From JAYZBC01 sp036339375 (GTDB lineage Bacteria; Pseudomonadota; Alphaproteobacteria; MPNO01; UBA2964), in NCBI GenBank assembly GCA_036339375.1, contig JAYZBC010000054.1, positions 1 through 17,666 of the forward strand: a stretch of DNA of 17,666 bases. The letters run 5' to 3'. Positions 1-7,176 of the stretch are shown here, piece by piece (the first letter of the stretch is position 1; every line of letters begins with the position of its first letter). The position numbers and the translations under genes were made by a program. Under the pieces are notes generated by a model that saw nothing but the letters and a program-made list of their open reading frames with translations, searched no databases and was not told the origin of the DNA.

Positions 1-729
1 GGGTTAGTAACTTTATTATTTTTTGCGCGTTTTGGTTTTGTAAAACTTGCAAAACCTGCTCGGCCTTGGTTGCATTTGTTGCGTTCCGCTTTGATGCTTG
101 TTGCAACCACTTTATATTTTGTTGCTTTACGTTTCTTGCCGCTAGCTGATGCTGTCGCTATTCATTTTATTTCACCCATTTTAATAACAGCATTTTCTAT
201 TCCTATACTGAAGGAAAAGGTTGGCCCGAGACGCTGGGCCGCAATTTTTATTGGATTTGTTGGGACCATCATTATTATTCGACCAGGTGTTGTAGGTATA
301 CATTGGGCAGTATTTTTACCCTTGGGCACAGCTATTTGTTACGCTGTTTACCAAATCCTCACTCGAATTGCGTCTCGAACAGACAGCACCCAAACCAATC
401 TGTTTTGGACCTCTGCCTTTGGTATTCTGGCAACCTCTCTCTGCGTACCGTTTTTTTGGACCCCCCCGAGCGTCATCGATTGGGGAATGATGATAGCGCT
501 GGGAAGCATTTATGGTTTAGGTCATTACCTATTGATACGTGGTTTAGAAATTGCACCCGCGTCACGCCTTGCGCCCTTCATCTACACTCAAATCATTTGG
601 GCAACAATTTTAGGGTTTTTAATTTTTAACCAGCTTCCCGATCAATTAACGATTCTGGGAGTTTGTATTGTCATCGGAAGTGGCCTTTATATATGGAGAC
701 GGGAAACTAAACTTTCGCACCAAAGTTAG
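1..729 (+). CDS. EamA/DMT-family transporter, 3' part
   Basis: Frame 1 is open from the first base of the window and ends with TAG at 727-729, so 242 residues of the C-terminal part are visible and the start lies upstream. A TTG at position 70 is in frame, but hydrophobic coding sequence continues upstream of it, so it is not the real start. The protein is a chain of hydrophobic membrane segments with the drug/metabolite transporter layout: a loop with KEKVGPRRW followed by GFVGTIIIIRPG, the usual end of the first EamA repeat, then a second repeat of about five helices ending in a short basic tail (WRRETK). Such proteins are inner-membrane exporters or permeases of small metabolites; the substrate cannot be read from sequence. 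The gene converges on the crotonase gene with 9 bases between stop codons and no visible terminator. The family call is secure; any link to the neighbouring catabolic genes is open. Confidence 0.85.
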   Translation, partial: GLVTLLFFARFGFVKLAKPARPWLHLLRSALMLVATTLYFVALRFLPLADAVAIHFISPILITAFSIPILKEKVGPRRWAAIFIGFVGTIIIIRPGVVGIHWAVFLPLGTAICYAVYQILTRIASRTDSTQTNLFWTSAFGILATSLCVPFFWTPPSVIDWGMMIALGSIYGLGHYLLIRGLEIAPASRLAPFIYTQIIWATILGFLIFNQLPDQLTILGVCIVIGSGLYIWRRETKLSHQS

Positions 730-738
730 CAAAATGTA

Positions 739-1563
739 TCAAGTTCTTTTGACGGGCCCTAATCCTGGTCGGTAGCTCTTGGCATCTAGAAACTCCCCCA
801 TTCCTCGTTCCCTTGTTTGTTCGTGATCACGGAAACGGAGTTGGTCACTTTTAGCATATGAGTATTCGTATGCCATTTCGACCGGCATATTCATTATTGA
901 ACGTATAGTTTCCTTAGTGCCCCTCAGAACCTCTGGGGCTATTTTTATTAAGTCTTTGGCTAACTTTGTTACTTCTTTCTCTAAATCCTTACCAGGTACT
1001 GCATATGTTACCAACCCAATTTCGGCGGCTTTTTTTCCGTCAAAAGATTTTCCCGTCATAGCAAAATAAAGAGATTGACGGTAGTTCATGGACATCGTTA
1101 CAACTTTACTAACAAGGCCGCCGGGCAGAATACCCCAATTGACTTCAGAAAGGCCAAAGGAGGCCTCTTCTGCCGCTATTGCAATGTCGCAGGCAACTAA
1201 AGGAGTAAAAGCTCCCCCAAAACAATACCCATTAACCATGGCGATGGTGGGTTTGGGAAATGTGGAGAGTTTTTGCCAGCTCCAAGTGCGATCTGCCTCC
1301 CGAGCACGCGCTTTTTCTGAAGGCTGATCGTCTAGAGCACGAAAAAATAATTTCAGGTCCATTCCCGCGCTGAAGGCTTCTCCAGCACCAGTTAATACTA
1401 AAACTCGCACATTTTTGTCGTCCGCTAATTGGCTTAAAACGTCAACCATTTCATAACAAAGTTTTGGGCTCATGGCGTTGCGTTTTTCTGGCCTATTGAA
1501 AGTCACCCACGCAATTTCATCTTTAATATCAACCCCTACCGTTTCGTAATTAGTTGTATTCAT
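739..1563 (-). CDS. Hydroxycinnamoyl-CoA hydratase-lyase-like crotonase
   Basis: A 274-residue crotonase-fold enzyme. By memory alignment it closely resembles the feruloyl/p-coumaroyl-CoA hydratase-lyase (HCHL) of Pseudomonas fluorescens, which hydrates hydroxycinnamoyl-CoA and splits it by retro-aldol into an aromatic aldehyde and acetyl-CoA. Shared blocks include NRPEKRNAMSP, AGMDLK, PTIAMVNGYCFGG, PLVACD, FGLSEVNWGI and a C-terminal FLDAKSYRPGL. The oxyanion-hole residues M68 and G117 and the catalytic E140 (E143 in HCHL) are present. Y236 matches the phenol-binding Y239, but the second phenol-binding tyrosine (Y75) is F73 and S123 is T120. The activity is therefore probably hydration or lyase cleavage of an aryl-acryloyl-CoA-like substrate that may not be 4-hydroxylated. 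The start overlaps the upstream flavoenzyme stop by ATGA, with AAGGA about 7 bases upstream, indicating translational coupling. It is the last gene of the leftward operon. A plain enoyl-CoA hydratase remains possible. Confidence 0.85.
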   Translation of the reverse strand: MNTTNYETVGVDIKDEIAWVTFNRPEKRNAMSPKLCYEMVDVLSQLADDKNVRVLVLTGAGEAFSAGMDLKLFFRALDDQPSEKARAREADRTWSWQKLSTFPKPTIAMVNGYCFGGAFTPLVACDIAIAAEEASFGLSEVNWGILPGGLVSKVVTMSMNYRQSLYFAMTGKSFDGKKAAEIGLVTYAVPGKDLEKEVTKLAKDLIKIAPEVLRGTKETIRSIMNMPVEMAYEYSYAKSDQLRFRDHEQTRERGMGEFLDAKSYRPGLGPVKRT

Positions 1564-2681
1564 AATGTATCCTTGCCCCTTCTAAAATTTGCCCCCCTGC
1601 TGTATTGATCCGGCCATCTCATCTCATGTCCTATCTCGCGTGCTATATGGCGCACGAGATAAGGGTCATACATATGACCGCGCCCAACCACACAAAAATC
1701 TGCCTGACCGTTTTTGATGATCGTATTCATCTGATCTCCGTTTTCTATATTTCCTACTGCCATAGTGGGTATACCAACCTGACAACGAATTTGTTCCGCA
1801 AATGGTACTTGGAATAAGGAAGTATCTGGGGGACGTTTGTTGGTGACCATGCCACTGGAAACATCAATTGCATCAGCCCCTGCCTCTTTGAACATACGTG
1901 CTATAATTACTGCGTCCTCTATTTCATGTCCCTCTGTTTCCCAGTCCACAGCAGAAATCCTAATCACAATCGGCCTCTCTTCCGGCCATACTCTCCTTAT
2001 GGCTGCAAAAATCTCTAACGGTAGACGCATCCGATTTTTTATGGGTCCGCCATAACCGTCATTTCGTTTATTACTCAGGGGAGAAATGAAACTCGACATT
2101 AAGTAGCCGTGGGCGCAATGAAAATTAAGGATATCAAATCCAGCGGCCAAAGCACGTTTAGCGGCGTCCGCGTATTGTTGGGGCAGCCTTCTAATTTCTT
2201 GGTTTGAAATTACCCTCGGTGTCCGGGCGTGGTCAGATACGGGTATCGCTGAGGGTCCAATTATATCAAAACCTTGTTCTTGCTGTGCTTCGGTGCCACG
2301 TTGCCAGCTAAGGCCAGTGTCACCCTTGCGCCCGGCGTGACCAAGCTGTAATCCAATTTTGGCTTCTGTATGCTGATGGATGAAATCCACTACTCGTTTC
2401 CAGGGTTTAATGTGTTTGTTTTGCCAAATGCCAGCGTCACGAATAGAAATTCTTCCATCTGGATGGATGGCGGTCATTTCCGCTATTACTAACCCGGCCC
2501 CACCCATCGCACGGCTCCCTAAATGGACAACATGCCAATCATCCACCACCCCGTCATTGGCTGAATACATACAAAGTGGTGACACAACAACACGATTAGC
2601 AAATTCTATCCGGCGGAGGCAAAAAGGTGTAAAAACAGGAGGTGTACCGGGATTGGAGGATATATTTTTGTTCACAACCAT
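1560..2681 (-). CDS. Old Yellow Enzyme family FMN oxidoreductase (second copy)
   Basis: A 373-residue TIM-barrel flavoprotein of the NADH:flavin oxidoreductase/Old Yellow Enzyme family, YqjM-like class. Such enzymes bind FMN and reduce activated C=C bonds with NAD(P)H in the cytoplasm. Visible family residues are SPLCMYS with C37 and Y39 (C26 and Y28 in YqjM), QLGHAGRKG (112-120), and the substrate-anion pair H188/H191 followed by Y193 in HCAHGYL, then SSFISPLSN and YGG. It is a diverged paralogue of the gene just upstream, with the same numbering of the active-site residues. From memory both also resemble the reductase half of the fused anthraniloyl-CoA monooxygenase/reductase and salicylyl-CoA 5-hydroxylase proteins, which would suit an aromatic-CoA pathway. 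The gene starts 7 bases after the upstream copy ends and its stop overlaps the crotonase start. The exact substrate is not known. Confidence 0.9.
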   Translation of the reverse strand: MVVNKNISSNPGTPPVFTPFCLRRIEFANRVVVSPLCMYSANDGVVDDWHVVHLGSRAMGGAGLVIAEMTAIHPDGRISIRDAGIWQNKHIKPWKRVVDFIHQHTEAKIGLQLGHAGRKGDTGLSWQRGTEAQQEQGFDIIGPSAIPVSDHARTPRVISNQEIRRLPQQYADAAKRALAAGFDILNFHCAHGYLMSSFISPLSNKRNDGYGGPIKNRMRLPLEIFAAIRRVWPEERPIVIRISAVDWETEGHEIEDAVIIARMFKEAGADAIDVSSGMVTNKRPPDTSLFQVPFAEQIRCQVGIPTMAVGNIENGDQMNTIIKNGQADFCVVGRGHMYDPYLVRHIAREIGHEMRWPDQYSRGANFRRGKDTL

Positions 2682-2688
2682 TTTTTTC

Positions 2689-3807
2689 TCAGGGGTTCGG
2701 ATTAAAAATCCCAGCCGCCGGATACTGTTTTGGCCACTGTATTTGTTTATAACCTAACTTGTGCGCAGCATGTCGAACAAAGTAAGGATCAAATAAGTGA
2801 CCCTTAGCGACACAACATAGATCTGCCTTTTCTTCACTTATGACTTCATTGATTTGTTCGGGAGTAGCAATATTACCTACTGTCATAGTTGGAATCCCCG
2901 TTTCGCGGCGTATTTGCTCACTAAAGGGGGTTTGGAATAATCCGGAGACAGCCGGTCGTCTTGCGTGTGTTACATTACCGCTCGACACATCCAAGATATC
3001 TAGCCCCACTTTTTTGAACAATTTTCCTACTTGGACCCCATCCTCAATTTGGTTTCCCCCGTCTTCCCAATCGATTGCAGAAATTCTAGCGGAAATTGGC
3101 TTTTTATCAGGCCATACTTTTCTCACCGCTTGAAAAACTTCTAAAGGGAATTTCATTCGGTTGTTTATTGTCCCCCCATAACTATCCGTACGTGTATTTG
3201 AAAGGGGTGAAATGAAGGAAGATAATAAATAACCATGACCTGCATGCAGTTCGATAATATCAAATCCGGCTTCATTGGCGCGTTCTGCACCGTTTGCAAA
3301 GTCGGCAATAGCCTTGGCAATATCACCTTGGTTCATTTCAACCGGTGTTTCACTTTCCGGACCAAAAGGAATAGCGCTTGGGGCTACAATTTCCCATTTT
3401 TGATCTTCAGGTAATGGTTTATGTCGTTCCCAAGCGATAGGTTCGCAGCCCTTTCTCCCTGCATGTCCTAACTGCATACCAATTTTTGCGTCAGTATGCT
3501 GATGTACAAAATCGACAACTCGTTTCCATGCTTCGGTGTGCTTGTCATCCCAAATACCCGCATCGCCCGGCGAAATTCTTCCCTCTCTGGAAACCTGGGT
3601 CATTTCGGTAAAAACCAAACCCGCACCTCCAACGGCCCGGCTTCCTATATGTACGACATGAAAGTCTGTAGGTGTGCCGTCGAGATCATCTGCTGAATAC
3701 ATACACATTGGAGACATCACTACACGATTTGAAAGTGTTAATTCACGTAGTTTAAACGGTGTAAACATTGCTGGTAGTTCAATTTTTCCCCCCGGTACGC
3801 TAGTCAT
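2689..3807 (-). CDS. Old Yellow Enzyme family FMN oxidoreductase (first copy)
   Basis: A 372-residue YqjM-like Old Yellow Enzyme and the first gene of the leftward operon. Motifs run in family order: FTPFKLRELTLSNRVVMSP near the N-terminus, CMYS with C35 and Y37, GSRAVGGAGLVFTEMT, QLGHAGRKG (112-120), HAGHGYL with H188, H191 and Y193, SSFISPLSN with TDSYGG, then a C-terminal phosphate-binding stretch around MTVGNIATPEQ. All usual FMN and substrate-binding residues are present, so it should be an active ene-reductase. Similarity to the OYE half of anthraniloyl-CoA monooxygenase/reductase (recalled, not computed) suggests a CoA-ester or ring-reduced substrate. The ATG at 3807-3805 has a good ribosome binding site, AGGAGA on the minus strand at 3817-3812. 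The start faces the UbiD-family gene across a short divergent gap. Confidence 0.9.
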   Translation of the reverse strand: MTSVPGGKIELPAMFTPFKLRELTLSNRVVMSPMCMYSADDLDGTPTDFHVVHIGSRAVGGAGLVFTEMTQVSREGRISPGDAGIWDDKHTEAWKRVVDFVHQHTDAKIGMQLGHAGRKGCEPIAWERHKPLPEDQKWEIVAPSAIPFGPESETPVEMNQGDIAKAIADFANGAERANEAGFDIIELHAGHGYLLSSFISPLSNTRTDSYGGTINNRMKFPLEVFQAVRKVWPDKKPISARISAIDWEDGGNQIEDGVQVGKLFKKVGLDILDVSSGNVTHARRPAVSGLFQTPFSEQIRRETGIPTMTVGNIATPEQINEVISEEKADLCCVAKGHLFDPYFVRHAAHKLGYKQIQWPKQYPAAGIFNPNP

Positions 3808-3906
3808 TTTTTCTCCTAAACCTTATTTTTACCAACTCACACACCTTCTTTCTGCCAAAAAAACCTTGGGTTGATTGATGGTCATACACTGTGGTCATAT
3901 TGCCTC
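3808..3906. promoter_or_regulatory. Divergent intergenic control region of the catabolic operons
   Basis: This 99-base gap separates the starts of the two divergent catabolic operons and must hold both promoters. On the minus strand a TTGGCA-like hexamer (complement of 3853-3858) lies upstream of the flavoenzyme, but no convincing -10 sits at a normal distance. On the plus strand no clear promoter and no Shine-Dalgarno sequence precede the UbiD-family start. An 8-base direct repeat next to that start is listed separately. No regulator gene is present in the window. Confidence 0.45.
3879..3899 (+). repeat. Direct repeat TGGTCATA, possible operator
   Basis: TGGTCATA occurs at 3879-3886 and again at 3892-3899, a 13-base pitch, just before the UbiD-family start codon. 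The first copy reads TGGTCATACAC, one base off the TNGTNNNACNA pattern I recall for FCD-type GntR regulators. A regulator site in the divergent promoter is plausible, but two short matches could be chance. Confidence 0.3.
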
Positions 3907-5571
3907 ATGAATCTGAAAAAGAAAACTAAACCGCCTCCACCAGAGCGTGGGTATCCCGATCTTCACGATCACATCCAAAAGCTGAGGGATAACGATTTGC
4001 TGCAAATTGTTAATGAGCCGGTTAACAAAGATACTGAAGTTATGCCTTTGGTTCGTTGGCAATTTAGAGGGGGTGTCCCTGAAAATCAACGCAAGGCTTT
4101 TTTGTTCAACAAGGTAACCGACAGTTGCGGCAGAAAATATCACATACCTTTAGTCGTTGGGGCTTTGGCGACGACACCCGCTATCTATAGTATTGGGATG
4201 GGGGTAAAGCTTTCAGCCATTGGTAATCATTGGAAAAAAGCTCTCGCCGCACCATTGTCGCCCGTGGAAATTGATAATGCTCTGTGCCATGAAATTGTTA
4301 CTATGGGCTCGGACCTCGAAGGAGAAAACAACGGGCTTAACAGCCTGCCCACCCCAATTTCTACTCCTGGCTTTGACGTTGCTCCTTATTTGACAGCTAC
4401 GAGTTGCATAACCCGGGATCCAGATACGGGGGTTCAGAATATGGGCACTTATCGTGGGGGAATAAAATCGTCCAATCGAATTGGCTTGAAAATGTTCGTT
4501 AACATGCGACAAGGGGGGCATACGCATTGGCAAAAATGGAAAACTAAAGAAAAAAAAATGCCGATAGCAATTATGGTAGGGGGCCCACCTTCCCTAGCTT
4601 ACGTGAGCTCCCAAAAAATTCGTGAAGGTTTAGACGAAATTTCAGTGGCTGGTGCTTTAGCAGGGGCACCAATTAGGGTTGTAAAAGCGAAGACTGTTGA
4701 CTTACTGGTTCCGGCTGAGGCAGAGATTATCATTGAAGGTTTAATTGATACAGAAATGCTGGAACCCGAAGGTCCTTTCGGGGAGAGTCACGGCCACATA
4801 AATCTTGAAGAATACAACTTTATACTTGATGTCACAGCAATCACGCGTCGTTCGGACGCAATAATGCCTTCAATAATTTCTCAAGTCACCCCCTCTGAAT
4901 CCAGCGTTATTAAACGGGTTGGGATGGAACCTAAATTTCTTAACCATCTTCAAGAGGCTCTTGGCATTAAGGGCATAAAACAAGTGTCCCTACATGAACC
5001 TCTTACCAACATAAGGCGGCTCTTGTTTATTCAATTTGAGCGGGGGGTTCCTAGAACCGAAGTTTGGCGGGCACTGTATGGTGCTGCTCATTTTGACTCA
5101 GCCTGCGGTAAGTATGTAGTAGCGGTCAATGAGGATATCGAACCCGAAAATGGGGACGCTGTATTTTGGGCGTTAGCCTATAGGGCTAACCCTAGCCTGG
5201 ATATTGAAATACTTAAACACCGCGATCGTGGGCATGGACCGGCTTTAGAACGGGGGAGTGGGGAAGATGCTACATTATTAATTGACGCGACGTTGAAAAC
5301 AGATATGCCTCCAATTGCTCTTCCTAAAAAAGAGTTTATGGAAAATGCAAAAGTCTTGTGGGAAAAACTGAAATTAGGACCCTTGAAACCCGAAGCGCCT
5401 TGGCATGGATATTCTTTAGGAGACTGGTCGGGGGAATGGACAAATATGGCTGACCGCGCAGCGTTAGGGGGTTATTTGGAAAATGGTAGGCGCAGTGCAC
5501 AGATGCGTCGGAATGATGTTTCTCCAAATACTTCAATTCGTGATGTAGATCCGGTATCCGAAAAAGGATAA
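3907..5571 (+). CDS. UbiD-family prenylated-FMN (de)carboxylase
   Basis: A 554-residue UbiD-family protein. These enzymes use prenylated FMN to decarboxylate, or reversibly carboxylate, aromatic, heteroaromatic or alpha,beta-unsaturated acids. The cofactor-binding block NMGTYRGG places N178 and R183 where Fdc1 and UbiD have the metal ligand and the catalytic arginine, and EGPFGE supplies E288 and E293, matching the E277/E282 pair of Fdc1; the Arg-Glu-Glu set is complete. The protein is longer than UbiD (about 490-500 residues) because of a C-terminal tail containing PWHGYSLGDW. I place the start at ATG 3907; a TTG at 3871 would add 12 unlike residues. Neither has a clear ribosome binding site. 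A role in ubiquinone synthesis is unlikely given the CoA-linked catabolic neighbours. No UbiX prenyltransferase, needed to make the cofactor, is in the window. The substrate is unknown; an aromatic or furoic-type acid would fit. Confidence 0.88.
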   Translation: MNLKKKTKPPPPERGYPDLHDHIQKLRDNDLLQIVNEPVNKDTEVMPLVRWQFRGGVPENQRKAFLFNKVTDSCGRKYHIPLVVGALATTPAIYSIGMGVKLSAIGNHWKKALAAPLSPVEIDNALCHEIVTMGSDLEGENNGLNSLPTPISTPGFDVAPYLTATSCITRDPDTGVQNMGTYRGGIKSSNRIGLKMFVNMRQGGHTHWQKWKTKEKKMPIAIMVGGPPSLAYVSSQKIREGLDEISVAGALAGAPIRVVKAKTVDLLVPAEAEIIIEGLIDTEMLEPEGPFGESHGHINLEEYNFILDVTAITRRSDAIMPSIISQVTPSESSVIKRVGMEPKFLNHLQEALGIKGIKQVSLHEPLTNIRRLLFIQFERGVPRTEVWRALYGAAHFDSACGKYVVAVNEDIEPENGDAVFWALAYRANPSLDIEILKHRDRGHGPALERGSGEDATLLIDATLKTDMPPIALPKKEFMENAKVLWEKLKLGPLKPEAPWHGYSLGDWSGEWTNMADRAALGGYLENGRRSAQMRRNDVSPNTSIRDVDPVSEKG

Positions 5572-5581
5572 AAAACAGGGT

Positions 5582-6016
5582 ATGAACGAAAACACAATAT
5601 TTTATGGGGAAGCAGAAAATCTAGCTGGTGAGGCATTAAAGGTTAATGCGGATGGCGCAGCATACTTAGTTGGCTCTTCTTGCGAAGAATGTAACAAGCG
5701 CGTGTTTCCTCCAACTAACGTTTGTCCTGATTGTATGTCAGAAAATTTGACTGCCCTCCCTTTAAGTAAACAAGGCACCCTCTATTCGTGGTCGATAGTG
5801 CACGTAGCACCCAAGGGTTGGCATTTGCCATTTATTGCCGCTTATGTTGATTTACCTGAGGAGGTGCGCATATTTACGCATTTAGTTGAGGTAGCCCCAG
5901 AGGATCTGGTTTTCGATATGCCCGTTGAAGTCAGAATTGCTGAATTAGGGATCGATGAAAAAAATCATGCCGTAAAAAGTTATGCGTTTTCCCCCTTGCA
6001 ACCAGAGAATTCATAA
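5582..6016 (+). CDS. Zn-ribbon/OB-fold (DUF35) protein
   Basis: A 144-residue protein with an N-terminal rubredoxin-like zinc ribbon (C34, C37, C48, C51 in the pattern CxxC...CxxC) followed by an OB-fold beginning near GTLYSWSIVHVAP. DUF35 proteins are typically encoded next to a thiolase-like partner and form a complex with it. Known examples are the ChsH2 domain with the Ltp2 aldolase in steroid side-chain breakdown and PhlB with PhlC in diacetylphloroglucinol synthesis. The thiolase gene follows immediately with its ATG sharing one base with this TAA stop (TAATG), as expected for subunits made together. The gene begins 10 bases after the UbiD-family stop. The fold call is firm; the exact role in the complex (structural or CoA-substrate guiding) is inferred from homologues. 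Confidence 0.88.
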   Translation: MNENTIFYGEAENLAGEALKVNADGAAYLVGSSCEECNKRVFPPTNVCPDCMSENLTALPLSKQGTLYSWSIVHVAPKGWHLPFIAAYVDLPEEVRIFTHLVEVAPEDLVFDMPVEVRIAELGIDEKNHAVKSYAFSPLQPENS

Positions 6017-7155
6017 TGCGCAACGTTTCTGTTGTTGGGGCAGGTTTAGTGCCCTTCGGCAAGTATCCCGAAAAAGCTTTAGCGGATATCGCTTGGCCAG
6101 CTGTTAAACAGGCTATAGGTGATTCTGGCATCGATAAGAAAAAAATTGATGCTGCATACTGCGGGACAGCTCTCGGTGGTATGATGTCGGGACAACGGAT
6201 TTTAAAGAAACTTGGAATTACAGGCATTCCAATCATTAATATAGAAAATGCCTGTTCATCTAGCTCCACGGCTTTCAGGGAAGCATGGATTACAGTTGCT
6301 GCTGGTGTTTATGACACGGTTTTAGTGGTGGGTGTTGAAAAATTAACAAAATTTGGTGGGGGGACACTGCCTCTTGAAAAAGAGGATTGGGAGGTTTTGC
6401 ATGGGCTTGTAATGCCAGCACTTTACGCCATGCGAGCCCAACGCTATATGCATGAATTTGGCCTCACGGAAAACGACATAGCCGATGTTTCAGTTAAAGC
6501 GCGCAAACACGGATTAGTTAACCCAGATGCCCTGTTTCAAAAAGAAGTCTCCCGGGAAGAGGTTCTCGCATCCCGACCGGTAGCTGACCCGTTAAAACTT
6601 TTTCACTGTTGCCCGTCAGGTGATGGGGCTGCTGCTGTGATAATTTGTTCTACGGAAAAAGCAAAACAATATTCCGCTACACCAATTCAAGTAATTGGCT
6701 CTGAAATAAATTCTGGAAAATATGTGACCGGGTATCGGGATATGACATCCCCAGAAATTACTGTTAGGGGTGTAAAAAAACTATACGAAGAATCAGGAAT
6801 TGGGCCCGATGATATAGATGTTGCTGAAGTGCATGATGCCTTTGCGATTGCAGAACTTCTTTACTATGAAGCCCTTGGGTTTTGCGCTCGTGGTGACGCT
6901 GCTAAACTCATGGCAGACGGTGATACATCAGTGGGCGGAAGGATACCCGTTAATCCCAGCGGGGGTTTACTTTCGAAAGGGCATCCCATTGGAGCAACGG
7001 GTGTCGCCCAAATTGTCGAAATTGTTCGACAACTTCGGGGCCAATGTGGTGACAGGCAGGTATTGGGAGCCAAGGTTGGATTGACCCATTGTACAGGCGG
7101 TGGAATTTCCGGTTTTGATCACGGTGTCTGTTCCATCCATTTATTCGCCCGATAA
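6016..7155 (+). CDS. Thiolase / SCP2-like acyl-CoA acetyltransferase
   Basis: A 379-residue thiolase-superfamily enzyme of the lipid-transfer/SCP2-thiolase-like type. The nucleophilic cysteine is C80 in ENACSSSS. The second half carries VHDAF with H273, NPSGGLLSKGHPIGATG with H323, and the second active-site cysteine C359 in THCTGGG. With both cysteines and the GHP histidine present, true thiolytic (Claisen-type) cleavage or condensation is possible, unlike the Ltp2 aldolases, which (as I recall) work through tyrosines. It is translationally coupled to the preceding Zn-ribbon/OB-fold protein and most likely works as a complex with it. In this operon it probably performs the carbon-carbon cleavage releasing acetyl-CoA or propionyl-CoA from a beta-oxo-acyl-CoA; the direction and chain are inferred. 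C-acylation of an aromatic ring, as in PhlACB, is the alternative. Confidence 0.88.
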   Translation: MRNVSVVGAGLVPFGKYPEKALADIAWPAVKQAIGDSGIDKKKIDAAYCGTALGGMMSGQRILKKLGITGIPIINIENACSSSSTAFREAWITVAAGVYDTVLVVGVEKLTKFGGGTLPLEKEDWEVLHGLVMPALYAMRAQRYMHEFGLTENDIADVSVKARKHGLVNPDALFQKEVSREEVLASRPVADPLKLFHCCPSGDGAAAVIICSTEKAKQYSATPIQVIGSEINSGKYVTGYRDMTSPEITVRGVKKLYEESGIGPDDIDVAEVHDAFAIAELLYYEALGFCARGDAAKLMADGDTSVGGRIPVNPSGGLLSKGHPIGATGVAQIVEIVRQLRGQCGDRQVLGAKVGLTHCTGGGISGFDHGVCSIHLFAR

Positions 7156-7176
7156 TGCGTTAAGGGAACCGGTGAT

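Noticed and set aside
3871..3906. TTG 3871 as the start of the UbiD-family gene
   Set aside because: No ribosome binding site, and the added residues are unlike the family; ATG 3907 begins a normal UbiD N-terminus.
3907..5571. Ubiquinone-biosynthesis UbiD
   Set aside because: The longer C-terminus and the surrounding CoA-linked catabolic genes argue for a catabolic decarboxylase; no other ubiquinone genes are nearby.
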